A DNA stretch of 64,000 nt, taken from contig NZ_PNEC01000007.1 of the NCBI RefSeq assembly GCF_005886345.1, positions 62,001 to 126,000 of the forward strand, given 5' to 3'. Source of the stretch: Pseudoalteromonas phenolica. GTDB taxonomy: Bacteria > Pseudomonadota > Gammaproteobacteria > Enterobacterales > Alteromonadaceae. Shown piece by piece: positions 1 through 9,119 of the stretch. The stretch's first letter is position 1. Each line of letters opens with the position of its first letter. Position numbers and translations under genes: made by a program. The notes below the pieces were generated by a model. The model was not told the DNA's origin. It made no database searches and saw nothing but the letters and a program-made list of their open reading frames with translations.

Positions 1-279
1 CATGACGTTGAAGCCATTGAAGGGTTAAGCTTTGGTATGAACATGCGTTGGCAAGATGAGATCAGCCGTATACAAAATGCCACTGAAAACTTCGTTACTA
101 AACAAGACGCCTATGCGATTGTTAATTTTATGGCAAGCTACGAAATCAACGATCAAGTTAACCTGACCTTCAATGCTAATAATGTATTTGATGAGAAGTA
201 CATTAACTCATTGTATTGGGCACAAGGTTTCTATGGTGCACCTCGTAACTATGCATTGACTTTAAATTGGTCATTGTAA
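1..279 (+). CDS. TonB-dependent receptor, C-terminal fragment
   Basis: The reading frame is open from base 1, so this is the 3' end of a longer gene; about 92 codons are visible. The residues match the last strands of an outer-membrane beta-barrel of the siderophore type: a strand ending in NNVFDEKY, a loop with the FYGAPRNY motif, and a final amphipathic strand ending in LTLNWSL with aromatic residues. Such receptors import ferric chelates using TonB energy. A terminator follows at once, and the next gene is a PepSY membrane protein, a common companion of siderophore receptors. The plug and most of the barrel lie outside the window, so the substrate cannot be named. Confidence 0.85.
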   Translation, partial: HDVEAIEGLSFGMNMRWQDEISRIQNATENFVTKQDAYAIVNFMASYEINDQVNLTFNANNVFDEKYINSLYWAQGFYGAPRNYALTLNWSL

Positions 280-294
280 GTTTATAAAAAATTT

Positions 295-324
295 AAGGCC
301 GCTTATGCGGCCTTTTGTGTTTTT
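295..324 (+). terminator. Rho-independent terminator after TonB receptor
   Basis: An 8-bp perfect stem (AAGGCCGC / GCGGCCTT) with a TTAT loop is followed by TTGTGTTTTT. It ends 23 bases before the PepSY gene start, so it probably only partly insulates the two genes. Confidence 0.8.
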
Positions 325-347
325 AACCAGATGAGGGGCAATCAAAA

Positions 348-1445
348 ATGAAAAAAACACTCCATTTATGGCATCGCTATCTTGGATTAGTCGTCGCCAT
401 TCCACTGATCATTATTTCTCTAACAGGCAGTATTTTAGTTTTTAAAGAAGAACTCGATCATTGGTTAATGCCAGAACTTGCGGTTGTAGAGGGCGAAACA
501 GGTAAAAGATTAAGTTATGACGAGTTAAGAGCTGAGCTCAACAACCAGCTTCAGGGTTATGAAATTGGCAGTTGGGAAGTATTTGATGATGGTATAGCAG
601 CAGATCGTGTATATGTGCTCAAACACGGCACCAACGAATGGTTTAAAGTCTATCTTGACCAATATCAAGGGGTTGTGCGTTCTGAGCCCGTTGCGGTCAA
701 TCATTACCTAACAGACTGGCTGCTTGATTTGCACTATAAGTTTTTGATTGGTGATACCGGGCTTTGGGTTACAGGTGTAGCATCACTCATATTGCTATTT
801 ATGGGCATCTCCGGGCTGGTAATTTATCGTCAGTTTTGGAAAAAGTTTTTTACCTTGAGGCTAAAGGTGAAGCGTATTGCGCTGTTTAGCGATATCCATA
901 AATTAGTTGGTATTTGGTCAGCACCCGTTCTATTAATCATTGGTTTCACAGGGGTGTATTGGAATATTTCTGAGATCATTCATCATGAGCTTGAGCATAG
1001 TGAAGAACATCAATATGTGATAACTGAAAGACTCTACAATCACCAGCTTTCACTCGATAAAATGATTGCTGAATCAACTCAGCAAATGGGTGGGTTTAGG
1101 CCAACTTATTTACTTTTTCCATATGAGCCTGAACTTCAAGTCATATTCTTCGGAGAAGTAAGCAACACCAGTTTTGTCACCAGCGAATATGCTTCTATGG
1201 TGACTTTTAATAAGCAAACAGGTGAGCGTATGCCAAATTATGATATTCGTGAAGCGCCGTTTTTTTTAGTCGCTGTTGATAGCTTTCGTAAGCTTCACTT
1301 TGGCTATTTTGCTGGTCTACCTAGCCGAATTATTTGGTGTGTGATTGGCTTAACGCCGCTTATCTTTGCTATTACAGGTTGCTACTTATGGCTAAAAAGG
1401 AGAAGGCCAAAGAAGCGTTTATCAGCAAAAACACAATTAGCTTAG
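348..1445 (+). CDS. PepSY-associated TM helix protein (PiuB-like)
   Basis: This is a 365-aa inner-membrane protein of the PepSY_TM family. Transmembrane segments lie near residues 11-32, 137-160, 188-208 and 333-353, with large periplasmic loops between them. The HLWHRYLG start and the IHKLVGIW motif carry the histidines typical of the family, members of which are thought to act as ferric-siderophore or flavin-linked reductases. The start is set by AGGGG nine bases before ATG. It follows a siderophore-type TonB receptor, which fits a role in iron release, but the reaction is inferred and not visible. The C-terminus is a short basic cytoplasmic tail (KRRRPKKR). Confidence 0.85.
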   Translation: MKKTLHLWHRYLGLVVAIPLIIISLTGSILVFKEELDHWLMPELAVVEGETGKRLSYDELRAELNNQLQGYEIGSWEVFDDGIAADRVYVLKHGTNEWFKVYLDQYQGVVRSEPVAVNHYLTDWLLDLHYKFLIGDTGLWVTGVASLILLFMGISGLVIYRQFWKKFFTLRLKVKRIALFSDIHKLVGIWSAPVLLIIGFTGVYWNISEIIHHELEHSEEHQYVITERLYNHQLSLDKMIAESTQQMGGFRPTYLLFPYEPELQVIFFGEVSNTSFVTSEYASMVTFNKQTGERMPNYDIREAPFFLVAVDSFRKLHFGYFAGLPSRIIWCVIGLTPLIFAITGCYLWLKRRRPKKRLSAKTQLA

Positions 1446-1451
1446 AAGTGT

Positions 1452-1477
1452 AAAAGCCAGAACCGTTTCTGGCTTTT
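1452..1477. terminator. Bidirectional terminator, PepSY gene / astB
   Basis: An 11-bp perfect stem (AAAAGCCAGAA / TTCTGGCTTTT) with a CCGT loop sits between two convergent genes. A- and T-tracts on both sides let it serve both strands. Confidence 0.85.
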
Positions 1478-1489
1478 AAATTAATTAGG

Positions 1490-2824
1490 CTACAGTTGAA
1501 AGTCGTATACCGAGCCTAAGCTCATAATTTGTGTAAGCTCATCTAATGCTTGTTGAGACTCCTGCATTAAACTTGGATCTGCCAAATCAGCTTCTACCAG
1601 ACGGTCGCGATAATGTTTATTTACCCACTTAGTTAATGTGTTGTGCAGCGTATCAGTCATTAAACAATGAGAGTTAACCGCATTTAATTCTTGTTGTGAT
1701 AATGCAACTCTTAACCTCAAGCAAGCAGGTCCTCCCCCATTTTGCATGCTTTGTTTTAAGTCCATGTAAATGACTTCGTTAATCGGGTTACTTGCTTGAC
1801 AAAGTGCTGCCAAATAGCGTTCTACAGTATCGATTGTTTGGCATTCGCTCGGAGCAATTAATGCCATTCCGCCATTTGGCAAGCTTACTAGTTGGCTGTT
1901 GAAGATATAGCTTTGAACAGCTTCACCAACACTCAAATCAGCGTCAGAGACTTCGATTAAATGAAGCGGGCGTGAGCCTGTGTAATTTTGTCTGATTTGC
2001 GCAATAACTTTTTTCTGTTGATAGAATGCTTGTTCATGAAATAAAAATACATTCTCATTGCCAATGGCGATCACGTCATTGTGGAATACACCTTGATCTA
2101 TCACTGCAGGGTTCTGCTGAATGTAGAGCGTTTGCGCTGGATCTAGTTGGTGACTTCGGGCAATTGCTTCACTGGCTTGACGAGTTTGCCTTGCTGGGAA
2201 AACCTGTGGTTTTACTTTGCTATTCATATCTTCACCATATACAAAAAGCGCCAACCCTGAATGACCATAACTATCGGCTAAACGGGTGTAGTTTGCGGCG
2301 CCTTCATCTCCAAACAGGGGGTGTTGTGGTAAAGGTGCATGGTGCGTAAACATGGACTCATCTGCAAAAGTGGCTTTTAAAATTTTGCTGGTGGTTTTTG
2401 CTTCAATAGCGCGGTGAATTTTGTTGTTTAAGTTCGCTGGGGTGAAATGCACCTTGCCGTCACCACTATCAGCACTTGGTGAAATGGTTGCCGCATTGGC
2501 TGTCCACATAGAAGCTGCTGAATAGCATGCTTTTAAAAATTGTGGTGCTGATTTTGAAGCCTGAGAGATGACATTGGCATCTGAGCCTGAAAAGCCTAGG
2601 CTTCTTAATGTGACCAAATCAGGTCGAGCATTGGGTGCTAAAACGCCTTGAGGTAAACCCATCTGGCTAAGCATATGCATTTTCTCTAAACCTTGGAGTG
2701 CGGCTTTTTTTGGGTTTGCGACTTTATTGGCATTCGATTTTGATGCCATGTTGCCATATGACAGCCCGGCATAATTATGTGTTGGTCCAACTAACCCATC
2801 AAAATTAACTTCAGTGTAATTCAT
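1490..2824 (-). CDS. astB: N-succinylarginine dihydrolase
   Basis: AstB hydrolyses N2-succinylarginine to succinylornithine, CO2 and ammonia, the second step of the arginine succinyltransferase (AST) pathway. The protein is 444 aa, close to the usual length, and opens with the hallmark [20 protein letters not shown]. The nucleophilic cysteine lies in [10 protein letters not shown] at residue 368, and the [11 protein letters not shown] stretch carries the active-site region. I chose the ATG at 2824 over an upstream one at 2845 because GAGG lies five bases before it and the family starts with this methionine. No other ast gene is in the window, so here astB stands alone. Confidence 0.95.
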   Translation of the reverse strand: MNYTEVNFDGLVGPTHNYAGLSYGNMASKSNANKVANPKKAALQGLEKMHMLSQMGLPQGVLAPNARPDLVTLRSLGFSGSDANVISQASKSAPQFLKACYSAASMWTANAATISPSADSGDGKVHFTPANLNNKIHRAIEAKTTSKILKATFADESMFTHHAPLPQHPLFGDEGAANYTRLADSYGHSGLALFVYGEDMNSKVKPQVFPARQTRQASEAIARSHQLDPAQTLYIQQNPAVIDQGVFHNDVIAIGNENVFLFHEQAFYQQKKVIAQIRQNYTGSRPLHLIEVSDADLSVGEAVQSYIFNSQLVSLPNGGMALIAPSECQTIDTVERYLAALCQASNPINEVIYMDLKQSMQNGGGPACLRLRVALSQQELNAVNSHCLMTDTLHNTLTKWVNKHYRDRLVEADLADPSLMQESQQALDELTQIMSLGSVYDFQL

Positions 2825-3220
2825 AGTTGCCTCATTATGGTGCAATTGTGCACTACTTTAGTGTTGTTCTTATCCCGTTGACGATGATGTATATAAAAAA
2901 TCATTAATAATCAGCGTGTTAATTTTTATAAAGCAACATCAAGGCCTTTACCTAATCAATACGCATGCCACATTATTAGAACTGCGAGGAAATTGGATAA
3001 AGAGTCTATTGTGTAGCGAATCGCGTAATGAACAATAAGCAATATGTTTTAGGTGTGCAAAGTGACGCTTGTTCTTTGGAAAAGCAGTAAGCGCTGGTTT
3101 TACAAAAAATTCGACTAATCTTTACACTGATAAGGTTCAGGTCTAAGTTTTATTATTAGGTGTGTTTTAATTGCCTTTAAGTGTGGCATTTATATTTATT
3201 CGGCTTTTTTATGGAGAAAC
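2825..3220. other. Intergenic region between divergent astB and kinase
   Basis: This 396-base A+T-rich stretch separates divergent genes and must hold both promoters. I see a short inverted repeat GTGCA-ATTG-TGCAC at 2840-2853, just upstream of the astB ribosome site, which could be an operator. I could not place convincing -35/-10 boxes or an ArgR box. Confidence 0.4.
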
Positions 3221-5482
3221 ATGCAATTATCCACATCAACTCTGTTGCTGATGAGTGGGATAGGTGTCATTACCTCGGCCTTATCACTTATTTTCTTATG
3301 GTTTGCAAATAAAGATATAAAAGCCGTACGTTATTGGGCGTTGTCAGCATGCTTTTTATTAGTTGGTTTATTACTTTTTAAAGGCCAAGGTGATTTACCC
3401 GGTTGGTTAAAATACATCATACCAAACTTTGTGGTCCAAACCGCTTTTTGGTTGATCCTCTATGGCACTTATCAGGCCTGTGAGCAGCAAATTCACAAAC
3501 CCACTCTTTTCAATTTTATTTTTAGTTATGCCGCTTTACACATCATCTTTACTTTCGTGATCCCCAGTTATCAATTTAGGTTTACGCTTGGAGTGTTGAC
3601 TGCAATGACTTCACTTATTTGGATGTTTTGGGGGTTACATCGATATAGCTATGGTAAATATAAAATATCTACTCGTTTGATATTTTTGAGTATCTCGATA
3701 TTAATTAGTGTGTCTCTAGTAACAGTCTTTGATGTTAATTGGGGAGACGCTAATACATTACACCAAGATGAATCATTGAAAGCGCAGTGGTTTATTATTT
3801 CAATGTTCATTAGCCAATTATTATTCAATTTTGCGTTCGCTATTATGGTTGGTGAAATCAGGCACTATAAAAATAAGTTAAGCAAAGAACAGTTAGTCAT
3901 TATGAATATTGCTCTTAGTAAAGAAAATGAAAGAGCTGAAGCACACTCTAAATTAAAATCTGAATTTTTGGCAAATATGAGTCATGAAATTCGTACACCT
4001 ATAAACGGAGTAATTGGGTGTTTAGATCTACTTCAGAGCACTAAGCTATCGACTCAACAATTACAATATACTGAGTTAGCTCACGCTAGTGCCAATTCAC
4101 TGCTAGGCGTGATTAATGACATTTTAGATTTCTCTAAAATAGAATCTGGCAAGTTAGCTATCAATCCAGAGCAGATTGACTTGTTAGCTTTGTTAGACAG
4201 CGTTGCTAAATCATTTGCTATCGAATTGAGCCAAAAACCAGTGACATTGTATGTAGATTGCCATCAAGTTATGCACCACACATTATTGTTAGATCCTGTT
4301 CGCTTGAGACAAATATTAAATAACTTACTGAGCAACGCGATCAAATTTACTAAACAAGGCCATGTACAGTTGTCACTTTCGTCACAAAAAAATACACAAG
4401 GAAAGGTAGTTTTAACGGCAAATGTCTCTGATACAGGGGTTGGTATAAGCGAGCAAGGACAACGAAAATTGTTCAATGCTTTTAGTCAATGTGATGCATC
4501 AACCACTCGTTTATTTGGAGGTACAGGACTGGGCTTAGTGATTGTGAAACGTTTGTGTAAGTTAATGGGAGGAGATATTGAGCTGGTTAATAGCGAGCTC
4601 GATAAAGGAAGTGAATTTGTTTTTTCTATTTTGGTTGATGAAGTACATATTCAGCAAGCAGATCTCGATCAGAGCATGCATGTACCGAACAATATAGCGC
4701 TTTACTCTCCAAACGACACTTTTTTAACCATAATGCAAAATCAATTTAAATCTCGCGGCTTTTCTTTGAGTGTCCTAGATACAAAAAATATAGCCAAAAA
4801 CTATTATGATTTAATCATCTTGGATTTGGTTAATTGTAAAGAGTCAGGCCTTGAATATACCTTTTTAATAGAAAGTGCAAAAAGCCATGCTGATGAGGTT
4901 TGCGTTATCAGTGCAGTAAACAGCGAGCTTTCAAATCATCTTAAACTTGGAATAACAGAATGTTCGATATTTTATCATCCGTTCACTTGCTATGATCTGA
5001 TGCAGTTATTTAGTAAGAAAACGCTTCAAGAAACAACAGAACCGTTAATATTAAAAGAAGATGTATCAGCCTATTCTTTACATGGGCTTAAGGTACTGCT
5101 TGCTGAAGACAACAAGGTTAATCAACTAGTTGCTACCAAAATGCTGTCGAATTGGGGGGTTGAATTTGTAATCGCAAATTCAGGCCAAGAGGTACTCAAT
5201 ATTTTATTGAAAACTAAACCTAACGATTTCGATATGATCTTAATGGATTGTCAAATGCCAATCTTAGATGGATACCAAACAACTAAGCAAATAAGAGCTG
5301 CGCAGGATTATGCTTCATTTAAAAATATTCCGATTATAGCGCTTACGGCAAATGCCATGACAGGAGATAAAGAAAAGTGTTTAGAAAGTGGAATGAGTGG
5401 TTATGTGAGCAAACCCATTGAAGCTGAAGCGTTGAGGCAAGAAATGTCGAATCAGTTAGCAAGCTCGCTAAACCAAGGTTAG
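3221..5482 (+). CDS. Membrane hybrid sensor histidine kinase
   Basis: This is a 753-aa kinase with about seven hydrophobic helices in residues 1-215, a short coiled linker (about 215-245), then HisKA with the phospho-acceptor His255 in NMSHEIRTPING. The ATPase domain follows, with N, G1 (DTGVGIS) and G2 (GGTGLGLVI) boxes. A C-terminal receiver (about 624-745) has the acidic pair in LLAEDNKVN, phospho-Asp676 in LMDCQMPILDG, and the conserved Lys in VSKPI. Between them, residues about 487-600 look like a second receiver that has lost its key acids. No output domain is present, so the signal probably goes to an unlinked partner. The N-terminal region resembles the membrane sensors of diguanylate cyclases; the stimulus is unknown. 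GGAG lies just before the ATG. Confidence 0.9.
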   Translation: MQLSTSTLLLMSGIGVITSALSLIFLWFANKDIKAVRYWALSACFLLVGLLLFKGQGDLPGWLKYIIPNFVVQTAFWLILYGTYQACEQQIHKPTLFNFIFSYAALHIIFTFVIPSYQFRFTLGVLTAMTSLIWMFWGLHRYSYGKYKISTRLIFLSISILISVSLVTVFDVNWGDANTLHQDESLKAQWFIISMFISQLLFNFAFAIMVGEIRHYKNKLSKEQLVIMNIALSKENERAEAHSKLKSEFLANMSHEIRTPINGVIGCLDLLQSTKLSTQQLQYTELAHASANSLLGVINDILDFSKIESGKLAINPEQIDLLALLDSVAKSFAIELSQKPVTLYVDCHQVMHHTLLLDPVRLRQILNNLLSNAIKFTKQGHVQLSLSSQKNTQGKVVLTANVSDTGVGISEQGQRKLFNAFSQCDASTTRLFGGTGLGLVIVKRLCKLMGGDIELVNSELDKGSEFVFSILVDEVHIQQADLDQSMHVPNNIALYSPNDTFLTIMQNQFKSRGFSLSVLDTKNIAKNYYDLIILDLVNCKESGLEYTFLIESAKSHADEVCVISAVNSELSNHLKLGITECSIFYHPFTCYDLMQLFSKKTLQETTEPLILKEDVSAYSLHGLKVLLAEDNKVNQLVATKMLSNWGVEFVIANSGQEVLNILLKTKPNDFDMILMDCQMPILDGYQTTKQIRAAQDYASFKNIPIIALTANAMTGDKEKCLESGMSGYVSKPIEAEALRQEMSNQLASSLNQG

Positions 5483-5572
5483 TGACTGTGTCTTTTAAAT
5501 AGTATTAGGATAACTAGAGAATCTAGCGACAAGCTGATAATCTGAATAAACAATAATCAAAAAGGAAATAAC

Positions 5573-6526
5573 ATGGATCCAGTTACACTCATTATAGAGT
5601 TTATCTTTACCGTCGAATTCTTCTTATTGCTGTTTGTAGTCATAATACTCAAAAGTAGCATTAAATTCGTACCACAGAACCGCGCTTGGATGGTGGAGCG
5701 TTTTGGTAAATATCAATCAACCAAAGAAGCGGGTTTAAATTTCATTGTCCCTTTCATTGATCGAATTTCAGCAGATCGTAGCTTAAAAGAGCAGGCGGTC
5801 GATGTACCTTCTCAATCAGCCATTACCAAAGATAACATTTCTCTTATTGTAGACGGTGTTCTTTATTTCCGAGTTTTAGACCCTTATAAAGCGACTTATG
5901 GAGTTGATGATTACATTTTCGCTGTCACTCAATTGGCTCAGACGACCATGCGTAGTGAGTTAGGGAAAATGGAATTAGACAAAACCTTTGAGGAACGAGA
6001 TCTACTCAATACAAATATTGTGACGGCCATAAACTCTGCGTCAGATCCTTGGGGGATCCAAGTTTTACGTTATGAAATCAAAGATATCGTGCCGCCAAAC
6101 TCTGTTATGGAAGCCATGGAGGCACAAATGAAAGCTGAACGTGTTAAGCGTGCACAAATTTTAGAGTCTGAAGGTGATAGACAAGCTGCCATTAATGTTG
6201 CAGAAGGTAAAAAGCAGGCTCAAGTTCTTGCTGCTGAAGCTGATAAAGCAGAGCAAATTTTGCAGGCTGAAGGTGAAGCAAAAGCAATTTTAGCAGTTGC
6301 AGAAGCACAAGCTGACGCACTACGTAAAGTGGGGGAAGCGGCCAATACAGATGAAGGCCAAAAAGCCATCCAGCTAGATTTAGCGACTAAAGCCATAGGT
6401 GCAAAAGAAGCAATAGCCAGAGAGTCTTCTGTGGTATTACTTCCTGATAATGGCACAGATGCCAGCTCATTAGTGGCTCAGGGTATGTCGATTATTAACT
6501 CGTTAAACCAAAAGCAAAAAGGTTAG
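5573..6526 (+). CDS. qmcA: SPFH/Band 7 membrane protein (QmcA-like)
   Basis: This is a 317-aa stomatin-type protein: one N-terminal membrane helix (residues about 10-28), the SPFH/Band 7 domain (KFVPQNRAWMVERFGKYQ onward, about 33-190), and an alanine/glutamate-rich coiled coil (about 190-260) that drives oligomer formation. It matches the length and layout of QmcA (YbbK), which forms membrane microdomains and associates with FtsH in E. coli. The start follows AGGAAATAAC. An NfeD-family gene begins three bases after its stop, the classic SPFH-NfeD pair, so the two proteins probably form one complex. Confidence 0.92.
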   Translation: MDPVTLIIEFIFTVEFFLLLFVVIILKSSIKFVPQNRAWMVERFGKYQSTKEAGLNFIVPFIDRISADRSLKEQAVDVPSQSAITKDNISLIVDGVLYFRVLDPYKATYGVDDYIFAVTQLAQTTMRSELGKMELDKTFEERDLLNTNIVTAINSASDPWGIQVLRYEIKDIVPPNSVMEAMEAQMKAERVKRAQILESEGDRQAAINVAEGKKQAQVLAAEADKAEQILQAEGEAKAILAVAEAQADALRKVGEAANTDEGQKAIQLDLATKAIGAKEAIARESSVVLLPDNGTDASSLVAQGMSIINSLNQKQKG

Positions 6527-6529
6527 CCT

Positions 6530-6982
6530 ATGGCATTTTTGACAGACAATATTGCGCAAACACTCCTTATATTAGGTGTCATAGCACTGATTGTTGAAGT
6601 GGCAGTGCTTGGCTTTGCCACTTTTGTGTTGTTCTTTGTCGGCCTTTCATTGGTGTTCAGTGGAGCCTTGATGTATGCAGGGTTACTCGATGCAAGTTGG
6701 ACCACCGCACTTTGGGTAAATGCCATCATTACTGCAGGTTTGGCAGCACTACTTTGGAAGCCGCTTAAAAGGTTACAAGAAAGTCGTGAGTCAACTGATG
6801 TGCACAGTGATTTTGCAGAGCTTACTTTCACCTTAGAACATGACATAGATGAGCATAACGGTTATAAATATGCTTATTCAGGCATAGAGTGGTTAGTTAA
6901 GAGTAAACAACCTCTGAGCAAAGGCAGCCAAGTCAAGGTCGTGAAAAAAGACGTCGGTGTATTTTGGGTTGAACTTCAATAA
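6530..6982 (+). CDS. NfeD-family membrane protein (YbbJ-like)
   Basis: This is a 150-aa protein with three or so hydrophobic helices in residues 10-82 and a C-terminal soluble domain (about 95-150) with the short beta-rich OB-like pattern of NfeD proteins (GYKYAYSGIEWLVKS, then SQVKVVKKDVGVFWVEL). It starts three bases after the SPFH gene and is certainly co-transcribed. NfeD proteins pair with SPFH proteins to shape membrane domains; the E. coli counterpart of this pair is ybbJ-qmcA. A strong terminator follows. Confidence 0.88.
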   Translation: MAFLTDNIAQTLLILGVIALIVEVAVLGFATFVLFFVGLSLVFSGALMYAGLLDASWTTALWVNAIITAGLAALLWKPLKRLQESRESTDVHSDFAELTFTLEHDIDEHNGYKYAYSGIEWLVKSKQPLSKGSQVKVVKKDVGVFWVELQ

Positions 6983-7013
6983 AGAGGGAGATAACCCGCA
7001 TTTTTAACTTTAT

Positions 7014-7039
7014 AAAAGCAGGCGAAAGCCTGCTTTTTT
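7014..7039 (+). terminator. Rho-independent terminator after SPFH-NfeD operon
   Basis: A 10-bp perfect stem (AAAAGCAGGC / GCCTGCTTTT) with a GAAA tetraloop is followed by T residues. It also lies downstream of the minus-strand gene ending at 7067 and can work for both strands. Confidence 0.9.
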
Positions 7040-7066
7040 GCTATATTAGCTGTATAAGAGTATTTA

Positions 7067-7468
7067 TTACTTTGATTGCTGAAAATTATCGGAAGCACTT
7101 GAAAAATAACACAAGGCAATCACAAACCCAGTCATTAATGTATCTATACCAAAAAGCAGATCTTCTATCTGATTAGTAATAACCGTTTCGCTGCTTAATC
7201 CAGGTACAATTAGTGTAAAGGGAATGCAGATTACATAAATAAAACGCCCAATGTTGGAAAAAAATAATAATGAAATGTTTGCACAAAAGGCAATAAGTGT
7301 GGCAGCCAAAGAGATCCAGTCAAGCCATGTAAGTGCGTTTTCTGAAGCATCCAAGAATTGTTGAATCAAATCTGGGTATTGGTAGTCTTTAACCGCAGAG
7401 TAGGTTATCGCACTTATTACTGACAACAAGCTCAATGCAATAAATAGTCTAAAGGTAGCTTTATTCAT
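7067..7468 (-). CDS. Hypothetical four-helix membrane protein
   Basis: I do not recognise this 133-aa protein. It has hydrophobic stretches near residues 7-25, 48-65, 72-90 and 105-125, so it is probably an inner-membrane protein, with an acidic stretch between the first two helices. I chose the ATG at 7468 over the longer frame from 7525 because AGGGA lies eight bases upstream and because the longer version would overlap the preceding gene. It starts ten bases after the stop of the small gene at 7479-7697, so the two form a two-gene operon. Confidence 0.7.
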   Translation of the reverse strand: MNKATFRLFIALSLLSVISAITYSAVKDYQYPDLIQQFLDASENALTWLDWISLAATLIAFCANISLLFFSNIGRFIYVICIPFTLIVPGLSSETVITNQIEDLLFGIDTLMTGFVIALCYFSSASDNFQQSK

Positions 7469-7478
7469 TGTTATATCC

Positions 7479-7697
7479 CTACAGCCCTTGTTCAACCATT
7501 TCTTTAACTTTGACTGCTTTTTCAAAGTGATCTAACTGATGAGTCTGTATCCACCAAGTAGCAGCTTCCATGAGTTGTTCAGGATTGTCGTTTTTATTAG
7601 CAAAAAAAGCGTAAAACGACACACCGACGGTCTCTCCCTTTTTAGTTATCTTCTGTTCACACACAGATATGATTTTATCTCTTAAGCTTTGATGCAT
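7479..7697 (-). CDS. Small conserved protein, DUF6500-like
   Basis: This 72-aa soluble protein has no signal peptide. The segments LRDKIISVCEQKI, GVSFYAFFANKNDNPEQLMEAA and WWIQTHQLDHFEKAVKV match what I remember of the short DUF6500 family; the name is from memory and needs a Pfam check. The strong conservation with no known function suggests a small helical protein, perhaps part of a complex. The start has AGGA seven bases upstream. It is the first gene of a two-gene unit with the membrane protein at 7067-7468. Confidence 0.75.
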   Translation of the reverse strand: MHQSLRDKIISVCEQKITKKGETVGVSFYAFFANKNDNPEQLMEAATWWIQTHQLDHFEKAVKVKEMVEQGL

Positions 7698-8128
7698 TGA
7701 TATTCCTTATAGTCACTCTAATACCCGGCCCTCGAATTAGAAGACTTGCTTATAAGTGGATTAATTCAAGAGGCATAGTAACTGAAAGATGTATATTCAT
7801 GAAAGCTACAAAGTTTATTGGAGGTAAAAAGAACGCATAGATAGAAAATAATCGGCTCAACATTCTGTAGGAGCCGATCATGACACATCTAATTTTAATT
7901 GTTGTTATGACTCTGCATCATTGCAGAAGGTATTTTTTATCACATAATTATGAATTGATTATGGAGAACACATTGATTATCAAGGTTTTCCCAGCTCTTA
8001 CAGAGCGGCTATGAAGAAGGCATGGTGGAGAAATTAATGAAAGGGATAATCTAAACTTTTTTGTGATATTATCACGATATGATGTTCGTGTTTAGATTCG
8101 AGTTTACTCACAAATGAGGGGATAGTAA
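7698..8128. other. Intergenic region with hairpin and Zur-like operator
   Basis: This 431-base region lies between divergent genes. It holds a perfect 8-bp inverted repeat at 7851-7878 (ATCGGCTC / GAGCCGAT) whose right arm contains a GGAG six bases before an ATG opening a 44-codon frame (7880-8014). That frame resembles no known protein. Further on is the palindrome at 8062-8076, listed separately. No other gene is visible. Confidence 0.4.
8062..8076. promoter_or_regulatory. Zur-box-like palindrome upstream of COG0523 gene
   Basis: TGTGATATTATCACG contains a perfect 13-bp palindrome (GTGATA-T-TATCAC, 8063-8075). It matches the gammaproteobacterial Zur core TGTTATANTATAACA at 12 of 15 positions, two of the differences being a symmetric pair. 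It sits 53 bases before the GTG start of a COG0523 GTPase, a family that is often Zur-controlled. Binding by Zur is inferred. Confidence 0.6.
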
Positions 8129-9049
8129 GTGGAACCCATTATTGTTGTCGTTGGTTTTCTTGGTGCCGGAAAAACCACATTATTGAAACGTTTGGTCACT
8201 GAATATAGTCAAGCGAATTGGTCGCCTTTTGTGGTTTTAAATGACTATGAAAATGCCAGTTTAGATGCACTGCAGTTCTTAGATATGCTCGATGAAAAAA
8301 GCTTGAAAGCATTGAATGGCAGCTGTATTTGTTGCAGTGGTGTTGGTGAACTAAGAGAGTCGGTTAACCGAATTACTGAGCGAGTAAATGGTATAACACT
8401 CATTGAAGCGAATGGCACGACCGATGCCTGCGCATTAATGGGGTTTCTTGGTGTGGGGATCGAAGCGCGTTTTATGCCTCCAGTTCAAATTTCTGTGGTT
8501 GATGTTAAAAATTGGCAGTTGAGAAATGTTCATAACGAGCTAGAAGCGAATCAAATACAAGTTTCGTCGTTGATCACATTGTCTCACACCGATTCAGTAA
8601 GCGAAGCACGCTTAGCCCAGGTAAAAGACGATATTAGAGCGATTAATCCCGCTGCAGAGATCTTGCTTTGTGAAGAGCTAGAAATTAATAAACTGCCTGA
8701 GTTGTTGCCATCTAGTAATAGGGCAGAAAAGTTTGAGCATCATAAGTCACATTGGTCGTCTTGCTCTGTTGATTTACCTCCGCTGCCCGATCCGATTTGT
8801 ATAAAAGACATTTGTGATGCTATTCCCGATAGCGTACTTAGAGTAAAAGGGTGCACAGTATTGGGTAATGAACAGGGGTTTACTTATTTTGAACGCTGCC
8901 CAGATGGCGAAGTGTTTGTTCGACCCTACCGAGGTAAACCAACCACAGGTGCAAAACTCCTTACCATTGGGCCGGGTAGTGAGGTTAAATTACTCGAGTC
9001 CGCAATAGCTAAGAGTATAGAGTTCGCAGCCAGCCGGCATAGTGTGTAA
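8129..9049 (+). CDS. COG0523/G3E-family metal-handling GTPase (YeiR-like)
   Basis: This 306-aa P-loop GTPase belongs to the CobW/COG0523 group of metal chaperones. Walker A is GFLGAGKTT at residues 9-17. The family's metal-binding CxCC motif is C66-I-C68-C69 (GSCICCSG). The EANGTTD segment follows, and the C-terminal CobW_C-like part is near residues 215-300. It starts with GTG, preceded by GAGGGG. The Zur-like palindrome upstream points to induction under zinc shortage, in which these proteins are thought to deliver zinc to priority enzymes. The length and start resemble YeiR more than CobW or the nitrile-hydratase activators. It is monocistronic. Confidence 0.88.
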   Translation: MEPIIVVVGFLGAGKTTLLKRLVTEYSQANWSPFVVLNDYENASLDALQFLDMLDEKSLKALNGSCICCSGVGELRESVNRITERVNGITLIEANGTTDACALMGFLGVGIEARFMPPVQISVVDVKNWQLRNVHNELEANQIQVSSLITLSHTDSVSEARLAQVKDDIRAINPAAEILLCEELEINKLPELLPSSNRAEKFEHHKSHWSSCSVDLPPLPDPICIKDICDAIPDSVLRVKGCTVLGNEQGFTYFERCPDGEVFVRPYRGKPTTGAKLLTIGPGSEVKLLESAIAKSIEFAASRHSV

Positions 9050-9119
9050 TGCTGTGTCTAAAAGTTAGCCTATTGAAACGGTAATGTTCAACCTTAACCA
9101 TCTAATAAATCTGCAGAAG

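Noticed and set aside
2026..2349. 107-codon plus-strand frame opposite astB
   Set aside because: Histidine/cysteine-rich product typical of the complement of a real gene; astB is certain.
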